64,000 nt of DNA from Nostoc sp. UHCC 0926. Its GTDB lineage: Bacteria > Cyanobacteriota > Cyanobacteriia > Cyanobacteriales > Nostocaceae. The stretch's first letter is position 1. Each line of letters opens with the position of its first letter. Below, piece by piece: positions 20,327-29,654 of the stretch. The notes below the pieces were generated by a model. That model saw only the letters and a program-made list of their open reading frames with translations. It ran no database searches and had not been told where the DNA came from. Position numbers and translations under genes: made by a program. The stretch lies in assembly GCF_028623165.1 (NCBI RefSeq), contig NZ_CP117768.1, forward strand, positions 1 to 64,000, given 5' to 3'.

Positions 20327-23300
20327 TTGTATGGGAGTGCAATTTTGGGCGGGAAATTATGCTCAAGCTTTTTGCTGGTAATAGGTGGTGCGTTCGGCGC
20401 AGTTGTGTCTTTGACACTTGCCACCTCCTTTAATTGCGCTATAGCCCAAATCACCCCCGATGCCACTCTACCTAATAATTCCACCGTCAAACGAGAAGGG
20501 AACATCAGAATTATTGAAGGAGGAACTAGAGCGGGTGACAATCTGTTCCACAGTTTTAGCGAGTTTTCTGTTCCTGCTGGTAGCTCGGCACAGTTTAATA
20601 ATGCTCTTGACATTCAGAACATTATCAGCAGGGTAACTGGTAAGTCAGTATCAAACGTTAATGGTTTAATTCGCACAGAGGGTACAGCTAACCTGTTTCT
20701 ACTCAATCCTAACGGGATTATTTTTGGTAAAGATGCCAGCTTGAATATTGGCGGGTCGTTTGTAGGGACTACTGCCAATGCGATACAGTTTGGCCAGAGC
20801 GGTTTTTTCAGTGCAACGAATCCGAATACTCCTGTATTGTTAACCGTCAATCCTTCAGCTTTACTATTCAATCAAATTGCCGTCGCATCGATTCAAAATA
20901 ACTCAGTTTCCCCAGCCGGATTAGACCCATCAGGCTTCGATACATTTGGTCTACGTGTACCAGATGGTCAAAGTTTGCTGTTAGTTGGTGGCGATATCAG
21001 CATGGATGGCGGGAAGTTAAATGCCTTTGGTGGGCGGGTGGAGTTAGGAGGATTAGCAGCAGCGGCGACAGTTGGACTAAAGGATAGTAATAATCTGAGT
21101 CTGAGTTTTCCTGAGGGAGTAGAGCGAACAAATGTGTCTGTTACTAACGCAGCTAGATTAGATGTCGCTGCTGGGGATGGCGGCAACATTGCTATCTACG
21201 GGCGAAATCTAAATATTGCTGGAGGGAGCCAGCTTGTGGGAGGAATACGACCGTCTTTAGGATCTGTGGATAGTCAGGCAGGAGATATTACACTCAACGT
21301 AACGGGAGCAATCAAAGTTGATGCAAGTTCAATATTTGATTCAGTATATAATGCATCTGGTAACAGTGGAAGTATTCGTATTAATGCTGAGTCACTTTTT
21401 CTTAGCAATGGTAGTTATCTAGAGAGCGGCACTTTTGGCAAGGGGAATGGGGGAAGTATATTTGTGCAGGCATCAGGTCCTGTCTCTTTGGTAAATAGTC
21501 ACATCGACAGCACTGTAGAAACAGGAGCAGTCGGAGCGGGTGGCGACATCAATATCACCGCCGGGTCGCTGTCTTTGACCAATGGCGCTCAACTGAATGC
21601 CTTCGTTCGGGGAACTTCTGATCCCCCTGCTGGGCGTGGCGATGCTGGCAATGTGAATATTGATGTCCGCGATGCTGTCACTATTGATGGGGTGAATAAC
21701 GAACGTGTCAGTGCAGTTTACACCTATGTAGACAACGGAGCGATAGGCAATGCGGGTGACATCAATATCACCGCCGGGTCGCTGTCTTTAACCAATGGCG
21801 CTAAACTGGATGCCAGTATATATGGACAGGGGAATGCTGGCAGCGTATTTGTGCAGGCGTCTGACTCGGTTTCACTCGCAAATAGCAACATCCTCAGCAA
21901 GGTAGGAAGTGAAGCGGAAGGCTTGGGTGGCGATATCAATATTAAAGCTAAGACACTTTCCTTAACTGATGGCAAACTAATTGCTAGCACCTTTGGACGG
22001 GGAAAGGCAGGTAGCGTATTTGTGCAGGCGTCTGACTCGGTTTCTCTCATCAATAGCATCATTGGCAGCAATGTACAAAATGAAGCGGTCGGCAATGGTG
22101 GTGAGATTAATATTACTGCTGGGGCGCTTTCTCTAAGTGATGGCGCTAACCTGTTTGCCAGCACATATGGACGGGGGAATGCCGGTAACGTATTTGTGCA
22201 AGCTTCGGGTAGAGTCTCTCTCACAAACAATAGCTTTATCGGCAGCAGTGTAGCAAAAGAAGTAGTCGGCAGCAATGGTGGTGATATCAATATCACCGCT
22301 GGGTCACTCTCCTTAACTAATGGCGCTTTCCTGTCTGCCAACACCTCTGGGCAGGGGAATGGCGGCAGCATTTTTGTGCAAGCGTCGGACTCGGTTTCTC
22401 TCACAAATAGCAACATCTATAACGGTGTAGACAGTGGAGCAGTCGGCAATGGTGGCGATATCAATATTAAAGCTAAGACATTTTCCTTAACTGATGGAGC
22501 TGCTCTAAATACCGGCATCCTTGGAAAAGGGAATGCAGGCAGCGTATTTGTACAGGCATCAGGTAGAGTCTCGCTTGCAAGTGGCAGCTACATCTCTAGC
22601 AATGTTGTAGGAGTAGGAACGGGGGGCGACATCAATATCACTGCCGACTCGCTTTCCTTAACTGATGGCGCTGCTCTACTTACTGCCACTCCTGGACAGG
22701 GGAATGCAGGAAATGTGACGATTAAAGCTGATGGTGCAGTTTCCTTTGACGGTGTGCGGGTAATAGATGGCTTTCCTAGAGGTAGCGGGGCTTACAGCGG
22801 GGTGCTACCAGTAGCAACTCTAGGAAGTGTGGGCATTGGCAATGGTGGCGACATCAATATCACCGCAGGTTCATTTTCTCTAACCAATGGCGCTCAATTG
22901 AGTACCTTCACTGGTGGACAGGGGAATGCAGGAAACGTAACTATTAAAGCTGATGGTGCAGTTTTATTGGACGGTGTGGGGGAAATAAGTGGTATCCCTG
23001 TACCAAGCGGCGTTTACAGCGGGGTGGGAGCGTTATCAGCTAGCCAGTCCGAGGCTTTCGGATTTTTGGGATTGATACCAGATCGAGGAATTGTGGGCAA
23101 TGGCAAGGGTGGCAATATCAATATTACTGCTGGTTCACTCTCCTTGACCAATGGTGCTCAACTGGAAACCAGTACTGCTGGACAAGGAAATGCTGGTAGC
23201 GTATTTGTCCAAGCGAAAGATTCGGTTTCTCTAGCAGGTAGTGGCACTGCTATCCTCAGTAATGTAAACCGTGGAGCGGTAGGCAAGGGTGGCGAGATCG

Positions 23301-24928
23301 ATATTACTGCTGGCTCACTCTTTTTGACCAATGGCGCTGCACTAATTTTGAGTACTAGTGGACAGGGGAATGCTGGTAACATATTTGTGCAAACTAAAGA
23401 TTCGGTTTCTCTGGCAGGTAGTGGCACTGATATCTTCAGTACTGTAAACCGTGGAGGAGTAGGCAAGGGTGGTGATATCGACATCTCATCCCGGTCTTTT
23501 TCTGTAACGGGTGGCGCTGAATTAGCAGCTAGCACTCAAGGACGGGGAAATGCAGGAAATATTCTGGTCAATGCAACAGATTTTGTTGAACTCTCTGGAG
23601 TTGCTTCCTTCCCAGTCCTTGAAGATGGTCGTGCAGGCGGATTCTCTAGTGGGTTGTTTACCAACACCAGCGAAGGAGCCAGTGGACAAGGTGGTGAACT
23701 GGGCGTCACTACTGCTATCTTACGTGTATCAGATGGGGCGGTTTTGAGCGCCCGCAGCCAAAGCGGCTCCAAGGGTGGTAATATCACTGTTAATGCTAAT
23801 GTGCTTGAAGTAATAAATGGTGGGCAACTTCTGACCACTGCCTTCAACAGCGGCGATGCAGGTAACATCACCGTCAAAGTTAAAGACCGGATCACTATTT
23901 CAGGTAGTGATTCCACCTTCAGCAATCGCTTTAACTCTGTTGCTAAAGTTTTTGGTGAGGAGCAAGCCAAGGCTACAATTGATCCTGTTCGCCCAGAAGC
24001 AGGGTTGTTTGCCAATACCGCGACTGGCTCTAGTGGAAATGGCGGCAGTATCTTCATTGACCCGATGCGGTTAGTGATCGCACATGGTGCGGGTGTCGCC
24101 GTCGATAGCCAAGGAACCGGGAAGGCTGGCAGCTTACAGGTACAAGCAGGCTTTCTCACCCTCGACAATAAGGCTTTCCTCTCAGCAATAGCAAACAGCG
24201 GTCAAGGTGGGAATATTGCGCTAACGGTGCAGGATATGCTGCTACTACGCCGCCAAAGTCAAATATCCACCAGCGCCGACACTGCAAAGGTTGGTGCAGA
24301 CGTAGCTGGGGGTAATATAGATATCGACACCAAATTCTTAGCCGCTGTCCCAAAAGAAAATAGCGACATCACTGCTAATGCCTTCAAGGGTCGGGGAGGT
24401 AATGTCAACATTAAAGCTTCTGGCATCTTTGGCATTCAGAGACGGGAACGCGAAACCCCGCTCAGTGACATCACTGCTAGTTCTGAACTGGGAATAAATG
24501 GTACGGTACAACTTAGCACGCCTGATGTTGACCCCAATAGGGGATTAGTGGAACTACCCACAAATCTGGTGGATGTCTCAGGGCAAATTTCTCAATCTTG
24601 CACCTTAGGCAGCAAGCAAAGTGCCAATTCCTTTGTCGTCACAGGACGAGGTGGTTTGCCACTAAATCCCACTGAGCCTTTACGAGATTCAGCTACCTTA
24701 GCAGAGTGGGTGCAACTAAGAGCAAAACCCGAAAACCCTCCTAAAGCGCAAGAGCAGAAGCAACCAACAGAAGTTTTAACCACTACTCAAGTTTCTCCTG
24801 CTGCTCCTATTGTTGAAGCCCAAGGATGGATAGTTGATACCAATGGAGATATCGTACTGGTGGCTCAAGCGCCTAATGTAAACTCTCTTAGCCCTTGGCA
24901 AACACCTACCTCCTGCACTGCACCTTAG
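20327..24928 (+). CDS. Filamentous-haemagglutinin-like two-partner-secretion exoprotein (1533 aa)
   Basis: Large secreted adhesin. After a signal peptide (about 1-41, ending CAIA), the TPS domain begins QITPDATLPNNS and includes NGLIRTEGTANLFLLNPNGIIFG, needed in the family for export by a TpsB pore. The body is many imperfect ~50-60 residue beta-helix repeats of the pattern GGDINITAGSLSLTNGA. The C-terminal region (ELPTNLVDVSGQISQSC and on) is typical of cyanobacterial members. The frame has no ATG: a TTG at 20327 is the only plausible start, while an ATG at 20331 is out of frame and stops after 16 codons. No TpsB gene is nearby, so the partner must be elsewhere. Confidence 0.88.
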   Translation: MYGSAILGGKLCSSFLLVIGGAFGAVVSLTLATSFNCAIAQITPDATLPNNSTVKREGNIRIIEGGTRAGDNLFHSFSEFSVPAGSSAQFNNALDIQNIISRVTGKSVSNVNGLIRTEGTANLFLLNPNGIIFGKDASLNIGGSFVGTTANAIQFGQSGFFSATNPNTPVLLTVNPSALLFNQIAVASIQNNSVSPAGLDPSGFDTFGLRVPDGQSLLLVGGDISMDGGKLNAFGGRVELGGLAAAATVGLKDSNNLSLSFPEGVERTNVSVTNAARLDVAAGDGGNIAIYGRNLNIAGGSQLVGGIRPSLGSVDSQAGDITLNVTGAIKVDASSIFDSVYNASGNSGSIRINAESLFLSNGSYLESGTFGKGNGGSIFVQASGPVSLVNSHIDSTVETGAVGAGGDINITAGSLSLTNGAQLNAFVRGTSDPPAGRGDAGNVNIDVRDAVTIDGVNNERVSAVYTYVDNGAIGNAGDINITAGSLSLTNGAKLDASIYGQGNAGSVFVQASDSVSLANSNILSKVGSEAEGLGGDINIKAKTLSLTDGKLIASTFGRGKAGSVFVQASDSVSLINSIIGSNVQNEAVGNGGEINITAGALSLSDGANLFASTYGRGNAGNVFVQASGRVSLTNNSFIGSSVAKEVVGSNGGDINITAGSLSLTNGAFLSANTSGQGNGGSIFVQASDSVSLTNSNIYNGVDSGAVGNGGDINIKAKTFSLTDGAALNTGILGKGNAGSVFVQASGRVSLASGSYISSNVVGVGTGGDINITADSLSLTDGAALLTATPGQGNAGNVTIKADGAVSFDGVRVIDGFPRGSGAYSGVLPVATLGSVGIGNGGDINITAGSFSLTNGAQLSTFTGGQGNAGNVTIKADGAVLLDGVGEISGIPVPSGVYSGVGALSASQSEAFGFLGLIPDRGIVGNGKGGNINITAGSLSLTNGAQLETSTAGQGNAGSVFVQAKDSVSLAGSGTAILSNVNRGAVGKGGEIDITAGSLFLTNGAALILSTSGQGNAGNIFVQTKDSVSLAGSGTDIFSTVNRGGVGKGGDIDISSRSFSVTGGAELAASTQGRGNAGNILVNATDFVELSGVASFPVLEDGRAGGFSSGLFTNTSEGASGQGGELGVTTAILRVSDGAVLSARSQSGSKGGNITVNANVLEVINGGQLLTTAFNSGDAGNITVKVKDRITISGSDSTFSNRFNSVAKVFGEEQAKATIDPVRPEAGLFANTATGSSGNGGSIFIDPMRLVIAHGAGVAVDSQGTGKAGSLQVQAGFLTLDNKAFLSAIANSGQGGNIALTVQDMLLLRRQSQISTSADTAKVGADVAGGNIDIDTKFLAAVPKENSDITANAFKGRGGNVNIKASGIFGIQRRERETPLSDITASSELGINGTVQLSTPDVDPNRGLVELPTNLVDVSGQISQSCTLGSKQSANSFVVTGRGGLPLNPTEPLRDSATLAEWVQLRAKPENPPKAQEQKQPTEVLTTTQVSPAAPIVEAQGWIVDTNGDIVLVAQAPNVNSLSPWQTPTSCTAP

Positions 24929-24980
24929 TAAGGGAGATGGATGATGGGAGTTAGTGTTAGGACTTACAGTCCTAAGTATT

Positions 24981-25253
24981 AAAGACTCGTTAACGGAGTT
25001 CAAAGACTCGTTAACGGAGCTAAAACACTCATTCACGAGTATCAAAGACTCGTTAACGGAGCTAAAAGACTCGTTAACGGAGCTAAAAGACTCGTTAACG
25101 GAGTTCAAAGACTCGTTAATGGAGCTAAAAGACTCGTTAACGGAGTTCAAAGACTCGTTAATGGAGCTAAAAGACTCATTCACTAGTATCAAAGACTCGT
25201 TAACGGAGCTAAAAGACTCGTTAACGAGGATCAAAGACTCGTTAACAGTAATG
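24981..25253. repeat. 21-bp tandem repeat array, 13 units
   Basis: Thirteen uninterrupted units of 21 bp, each a variant of AAAGACTCGTTAACGGAGCT plus one base, start at 24981 and keep exact phase to 25253. Each unit contains a near-palindrome around GTTAAC. Because 21 is a multiple of three, both strands stay open: the plus strand would give KDSLTEL heptads and the minus strand NESFSSV heptads. No ribosome site is evident, so I treat it as a noncoding minisatellite. Confidence 0.88.
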
Positions 25254-25333
25254 CGCTATCAGTAATTGTCTAGTTATCTGCTGTAGTAAACTACATCTAA
25301 GCCAGAAGCCTGCATTCAATAGTTGATAGCGCT

Positions 25334-25819
25334 GTGAAAAAAATCCTGATTGTGTCAGCTAATCCCACAACGACAGATAAACTCCGCTTGGACGAGGAAG
25401 TAAGGGAAATTCAGGAAGGGTTGCAACGTTCTCGCAGCCGAGAGAAGTTTGAACTTATTACTAAATGGGCAGTGCGTGCTGATGATTTGCGGCGGGCGCT
25501 TTTAGATCACGATCCTCATATTATCCATTTTTCTGGACATGGTGGAGGAAATCAAGGTTTAGCCTTGGAAAATAATACAGGGCAAATGCAGCTAGTGAGT
25601 ACAGAGTCACTGGCAAGGCTATTTAAGTTATTTAAGGACAAGGTTGAGTGTATCTTATTAAATCCCACATTCCGCACTTCAAAATGCAATACATTGATGT
25701 TTCAAAGAATATTACTAATAGCAGCTAACTACTTAAGTATTAATACTGAGATTGTCTTGGTAGGCTTGCGATCGCTACATAACCAATTTTTCGGATTTTA
25801 TTATGTAGTCCAAATGTAG
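25334..25819 (+). pseudogene. CHAT (caspase-like) domain, N-terminal half, cut by an IS
   Basis: It begins MKKILIVSANP and carries the CHAT histidine motif HIIHFSGHGGG near residue 60-70. The genuine sequence stops at codon 110 (CILLN), where an IS1634-like element enters; the remaining ~50 codons are IS sequence. The expected catalytic Cys (NACYSE) lies on the far side of the element at 27414. Alone, this half cannot have the His/Cys dyad of CHAT proteases. Confidence 0.85.
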
Positions 25820-27407
25820 TGCAAAGCGTAAATATTTAGCAATTATCTGTCGAGAACTACTTAGATTCACGCGTTTAATTAGCTTTGGAAGTCCGATTAA
25901 AATGTATCACTAACTACTACTTAAAAACCGTAATATTTTGATAAGAGATGGAGCAGAAAATAAAGATGAAGAACCATTAAGAGAATTTTTTTGCTAAAAA
26001 AGTGAGAAAATTAGGAGAAAGCTTTTATAAATCAAATCAAAGAAATGACTGCTCAAAAAGAAGAACCATTCATTAAAAATTTGGCTCACTTAGGAATAGT
26101 AGCTGGAATTATTGATGAGATAGGAATAGTAGAGAAAATCAATGACCTGCTAGGAACTGATCCGAGAGAAAGAGTTAATGCAGGGGAAGTTGGAAATGAA
26201 TCAGATAAAGCAGCTTTTGGCAAAATTTTAGTAGAGTATTCTAAGCAAATAAATTTGGAAAGTATTATGGTAGCTGATAGTGCGTTATATAGCGAAAATA
26301 ACTTGAAGTTAATGGAGAATATAAAATGGATAAGTCGAGTACCGTTAACCATAAAAAAAGCGAAAAATTTAGTTAAAAGATTAACAAATGTAGAATTGAA
26401 AAAAACTGAACAAAAAGAATATAGTTATCAAGAAGAAAAAGTAACTTATGGGGGGATAGAGCAAAGATGGATACTAGTAGAAAGCCCAGAGAGGAAAAAA
26501 GCAGATTTAAAGAAGTTATCTCTAAAAATTCAGTCAGAATCAATCAAAGTTACAAAACAAATAGCTAAGTTAGTAAAAGAGGAATTTGACCATTCATCGT
26601 CAGCAATGTCTAAAATCAAAGAAATTGAATCAAAACTCAAATATCACCAAATCACTGAAATACAAATTATTCAGCATCAAACTAAAGAGCAAAAAGTCTT
26701 TTATAAAGTTTGTGCTAAATTGATAGAAAGTCAAGAATTAATTACGGAAAATCAAAACTCTTCTGGAAGGTTTATTTTAGCAACTAATATTCGGGACATG
26801 AAAGATTTAGACGCTTCCGAAATACTCAGAATATATAAACAACAGCAATCTTGTGAGCGGGGATTTAGATTTCTGAAAGACCCCTTATTTTTTGCAGATA
26901 GTCTTTTTGTGAAAAATCCTGAAAGAGTAGAGACAATGATGATGTTAATGGGATTGTGTCTTTTGGTTTATAATCTAGGACAAAGACAACTAAGAAGCTC
27001 TTTAAAAATCCCAGAAGCCACAGTTAAAAATCAACTAAATAAATTAACTGAATGTCCTACTTTACGGTGGATATTTCAATGTTTTCAAGGGATTCACGTT
27101 TTGATTCTGCAAGGAATTAAGCGAATTATTAATTTGACAAAAGAACGTTGTCGAATTTTACAATTCCTTCCTACTTTTTGCCATAAATATTATTTATTGG
27201 CTTAAAAATATCTGATAAATTATTGAACAAATTGTTCTAATAATTGAAATTAAATATTCTTATATAACTAGCTTTTAAAATAATAAAGCTGGACATTTTT
27301 CTGCATAATTTATTTTTTTTGACTGTTATTTAGGTATCCAAATTATAATTTTATATTTTTTCTGAATGGAGTTTATTTATACTACTAGTTGAAGTGCGGA
27401 ATGTGGG
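25664..27407 (+). mobile_element. Defective IS1634-like insertion sequence (1744 bp)
   Basis: The ends are perfect 18-bp inverted repeats: CCCACATTCCGCACTTCA at 25664-25681 and its complement at 27390-27407. They are bounded by a 6-bp target duplication TTAAAT (25658-25663 and 27408-27413). It carries one transposase frame with an internal deletion. It inserted in the CHAT-AAA gene in the same orientation. Confidence 0.93.
26045..27205 (+). pseudogene. IS1634-family transposase with internal deletion (386 aa left)
   Basis: The N-terminal IKNLAHLGIVAGIIDEIGIVEKIND and the C-terminal half (MVADSALYSENN, then QQSCERGFRFLKDPLFF) fit IS1634-type DDE transposases, which from memory are about 550 aa. 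The N-terminal VNAGEV is joined directly to GNESDKAAF; the intervening segment, which holds the first catalytic Asp, is missing without loss of frame. The remaining Asp (VADSAL) and Glu (CERGFR) are present. It is probably inactive unless helped in trans. Confidence 0.8.
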
Positions 27408-27428
27408 TTAAATGCCTGTTATAGCGAG

Positions 27429-28724
27429 GTGCAAGCTGAGGCAATTTACCAACACATTAACTGCGTGGTTGGGATGAATCGGGCAATTGGGGATAAGGCA
27501 GCGATTAAATTTGCGGTAGGTTTTTATGATGCACTAGGCGCTGATAGGTCATACGAGGATGCCTACGAGTTTGGCTGTAGCGCTATTGACTTAGAAAGTA
27601 TTCCAGAGTCTTCCACCCCAGTGCTGAAAAGTCGGAACAATCCCCAAGGTGCTATTTCTGGTAACGAAACTATTCCAGATAACCAGAGAAAACCAGCAGT
27701 CTCCTTAGAAAATCCAGAAGGACAGGTCTCTCTAAACTCTCCCTTCTATGTCGAGCGATCGCCTATTGAGGTAGACTGTTATGAAGCGATTCTTCAACCA
27801 GGGGCCTTAATTCGCATCAAAGCTCCCCGGCAGATGGGCAAAACTTCGCTCATGTCGCGGGTTCTGCATCACGCTAATCAACATGGCTATCAGACTGCAC
27901 CCATAAATTTCCAGTCAGCCGATGCAGAATTTCTCGGTAATTTAGATCAGTTTTTGCAGTGGTTCTGCGCCAGCATTACTTACGAACTGAATCTACCCGA
28001 TAAATTAGACGAGTATTGGAAAGGTGTTTTAGGTAGCAAGAATAAATGTACAAATTACTTTCAACGGTATTTATTACCCGCGATTAATAAGCCCATAGCT
28101 TTGGGTTTGGATGAAGTCGATGAAGTCTTCAAGCATCCGAAGATTGCGGCTGATTTTTTTGGATTGCTACGAGCTTGGCATGAGCGGTCAAAGAATGAGA
28201 CAGTTTGGAAAAATCTCCGGTTGGTGATTGTGCATTCTAAGGAAGTTTATATCCCACTCAATATAAATCAGTCGCCTTTTAATGTCGGTTTACCTATTGA
28301 GTTGCCAGACTTAAATCAAATACAAGTACAAAACTTAGTAGAGCGTCACAGCCTCAATTGGTCTAACTCACAAATTGAAGAGTTAATGACGCTGGTGGGT
28401 GGTCATCCTTATTTAGTGCGGGTAGCGCTTTATGAAATTGCCCGTGGTCGGATGACGCTGGAAAATCTGCAAAAAATCGCTGCAACTGAGGAAGGGCCTT
28501 ACAGTGACCATTTACGCCGCCATTGGCTGAATTTGCAAGAGGATGCAGAATTGCTGGCTGCGGTTAAACAAGTGATGATGGCAAATCGCGCCGTGGATGT
28601 AGGCACAACTGAAGCCTTTAAACTCCGCAGTATGGGGTTAGTTAAGTTTCAAGGCAATGAAGTAGTGCCACTGTGTGAATTGTATCGTCAATATTTTTGC
28701 GATCGCTTGGGGTTGAAAAATTAA
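27429..28724 (+). pseudogene. CHAT-AAA protein, C-terminal half (AAA-like ATPase)
   Basis: Continuation of the gene broken at 25663. From 27414 the frame reads ACYSEVQAEAIYQHINCVVGMNRAIGD, the CHAT C-terminus, then an AAA_35-like ATPase: Walker A APRQMGKTSL near 134 and Walker B LGLDEVDEVF near 222, counted from GTG 27429. Removing the IS plus one TTAAAT gives a continuous 546-codon gene. The ATPase half might still be translated from GTG 27429 but has lost the upstream CHAT region and its own promoter. Confidence 0.82.
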
Positions 28725-28790
28725 AAAACTACATTAGGAGTGCAATAGAACTTTCATCTGCAATTACTATTTAACTAAAAGGATCAAAAA

Positions 28791-29417
28791 ATGGTTCAAG
28801 TTATTCAAGGAAGAGATATAACCTTAGCCCAACTTATTGATGAATTTGGGCTACAACGTGCAGACAACGCCCAGCTTTTCTCAGAGTGGCAGCATGATTT
28901 ACCTGAGTTGAGTGACTTAGAAAAGCAATCTCTCAACGAAGTCAAGGCAGAATATTTGCATTTATCCCGCTACCAAATTTTAGAACCTGTAGTCAAAATG
29001 GTGGTGTTATCTCCACTATTGCGTCTAGCAGGTTTTTATCAACCGCCTTTTTACATTGCGTCGGAACAACAGGTGGAAATTTGTTCTGAAGACGAAGGCA
29101 CAATTGTTAGAGGACGTATTAATATCTTAGTTTTTAAACCACCATTCTGGGTTCTGGTTGTAGAAGCAAAACGAGCAAATTACTCCTTAGTGCCAGCAAT
29201 TCCACAAGCATTGGCTTATATGCTAGCGGATGTAAGTTCCGAAAAACCTGTTTTTGGGTTTATCTCCAATGGTAATGAATTTAGATTTCTCAAACTGATA
29301 AAAGCTGAAATCTCACAATACGCCCTATCTGATTTGTTTGCTTTAGATAGTCGGGATGACATACATACTGTCGTTAAAGTCTTAAAACGGCTAGCTGGTT
29401 TAATTCGTAATTCGTAA
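28791..29417 (+). CDS. Restriction-endonuclease-like (PD-(D/E)XK) protein
   Basis: 208-aa protein of a family common in cyanobacteria and often labelled restriction endonuclease subunit R-like. The core GTIVRGRINILVFKPPFWVLVVEAKRAN carries the acidic residues and EAK of a PD-(D/E)XK nuclease. A ribosome-site-like AAAGGA lies 8 nt before the ATG. There are no methylase or helicase partners, so it is not a complete type I system. It lies between the two AAA-like genes. Confidence 0.7.
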   Translation: MVQVIQGRDITLAQLIDEFGLQRADNAQLFSEWQHDLPELSDLEKQSLNEVKAEYLHLSRYQILEPVVKMVVLSPLLRLAGFYQPPFYIASEQQVEICSEDEGTIVRGRINILVFKPPFWVLVVEAKRANYSLVPAIPQALAYMLADVSSEKPVFGFISNGNEFRFLKLIKAEISQYALSDLFALDSRDDIHTVVKVLKRLAGLIRNS

Positions 29418-29536
29418 TTATTGCGTACACTAATACTTTCGATGTCCTATGCGATCGCTAACACACTCTACGAAACTTGTATTACGTGAGTTCGATAAAT
29501 TATATACTATCTCTCTGACTAGCCATAACAAAAAGA

Positions 29537-29621
29537 CCTCTCCCTGGTTTTACTACGCAAAACCGTCCCTCTCCGAATCGGAGAGGGACAGACTTGAACT
29601 TTAGTTCAAGGCAGGGAGAGG
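29537..29621. repeat. Cloverleaf-like inverted-repeat element
   Basis: An outer 10-bp stem, CCTCTCCCTG (29537-29546) with CAGGGAGAGG (29612-29621), encloses three further hairpins: GTTTT/AAAAC (29547-29563), a perfect 12-bp stem with a 1-nt loop (29565-29589), and CTTGAAC/GTTCAAG (29593-29610). The whole 85 nt can fold as a four-way junction. It ends 33 bp before the WD40 gene start. It may be a mobile palindromic repeat or part of the 5' leader. Confidence 0.75.
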
Positions 29622-29654
29622 TTTGTCTAACTCGCGCTGAATTATTAATTGTTT

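Noticed and set aside
21724..24168. Long open frames on the minus strand beneath the adhesin gene
   Set aside because: They mirror the repetitive, GC-richer adhesin codons, lack start signals and look like no protein family.
24981..25253. CRISPR array
   Set aside because: Units are contiguous 21-mers with no unique spacers, and there are no cas genes in the window.
24954..25265. Open frame of 103 codons with KDSLTEL heptads
   Set aside because: It is a by-product of the 21-bp repeats: the opposite strand is equally open and no ribosome site is present.
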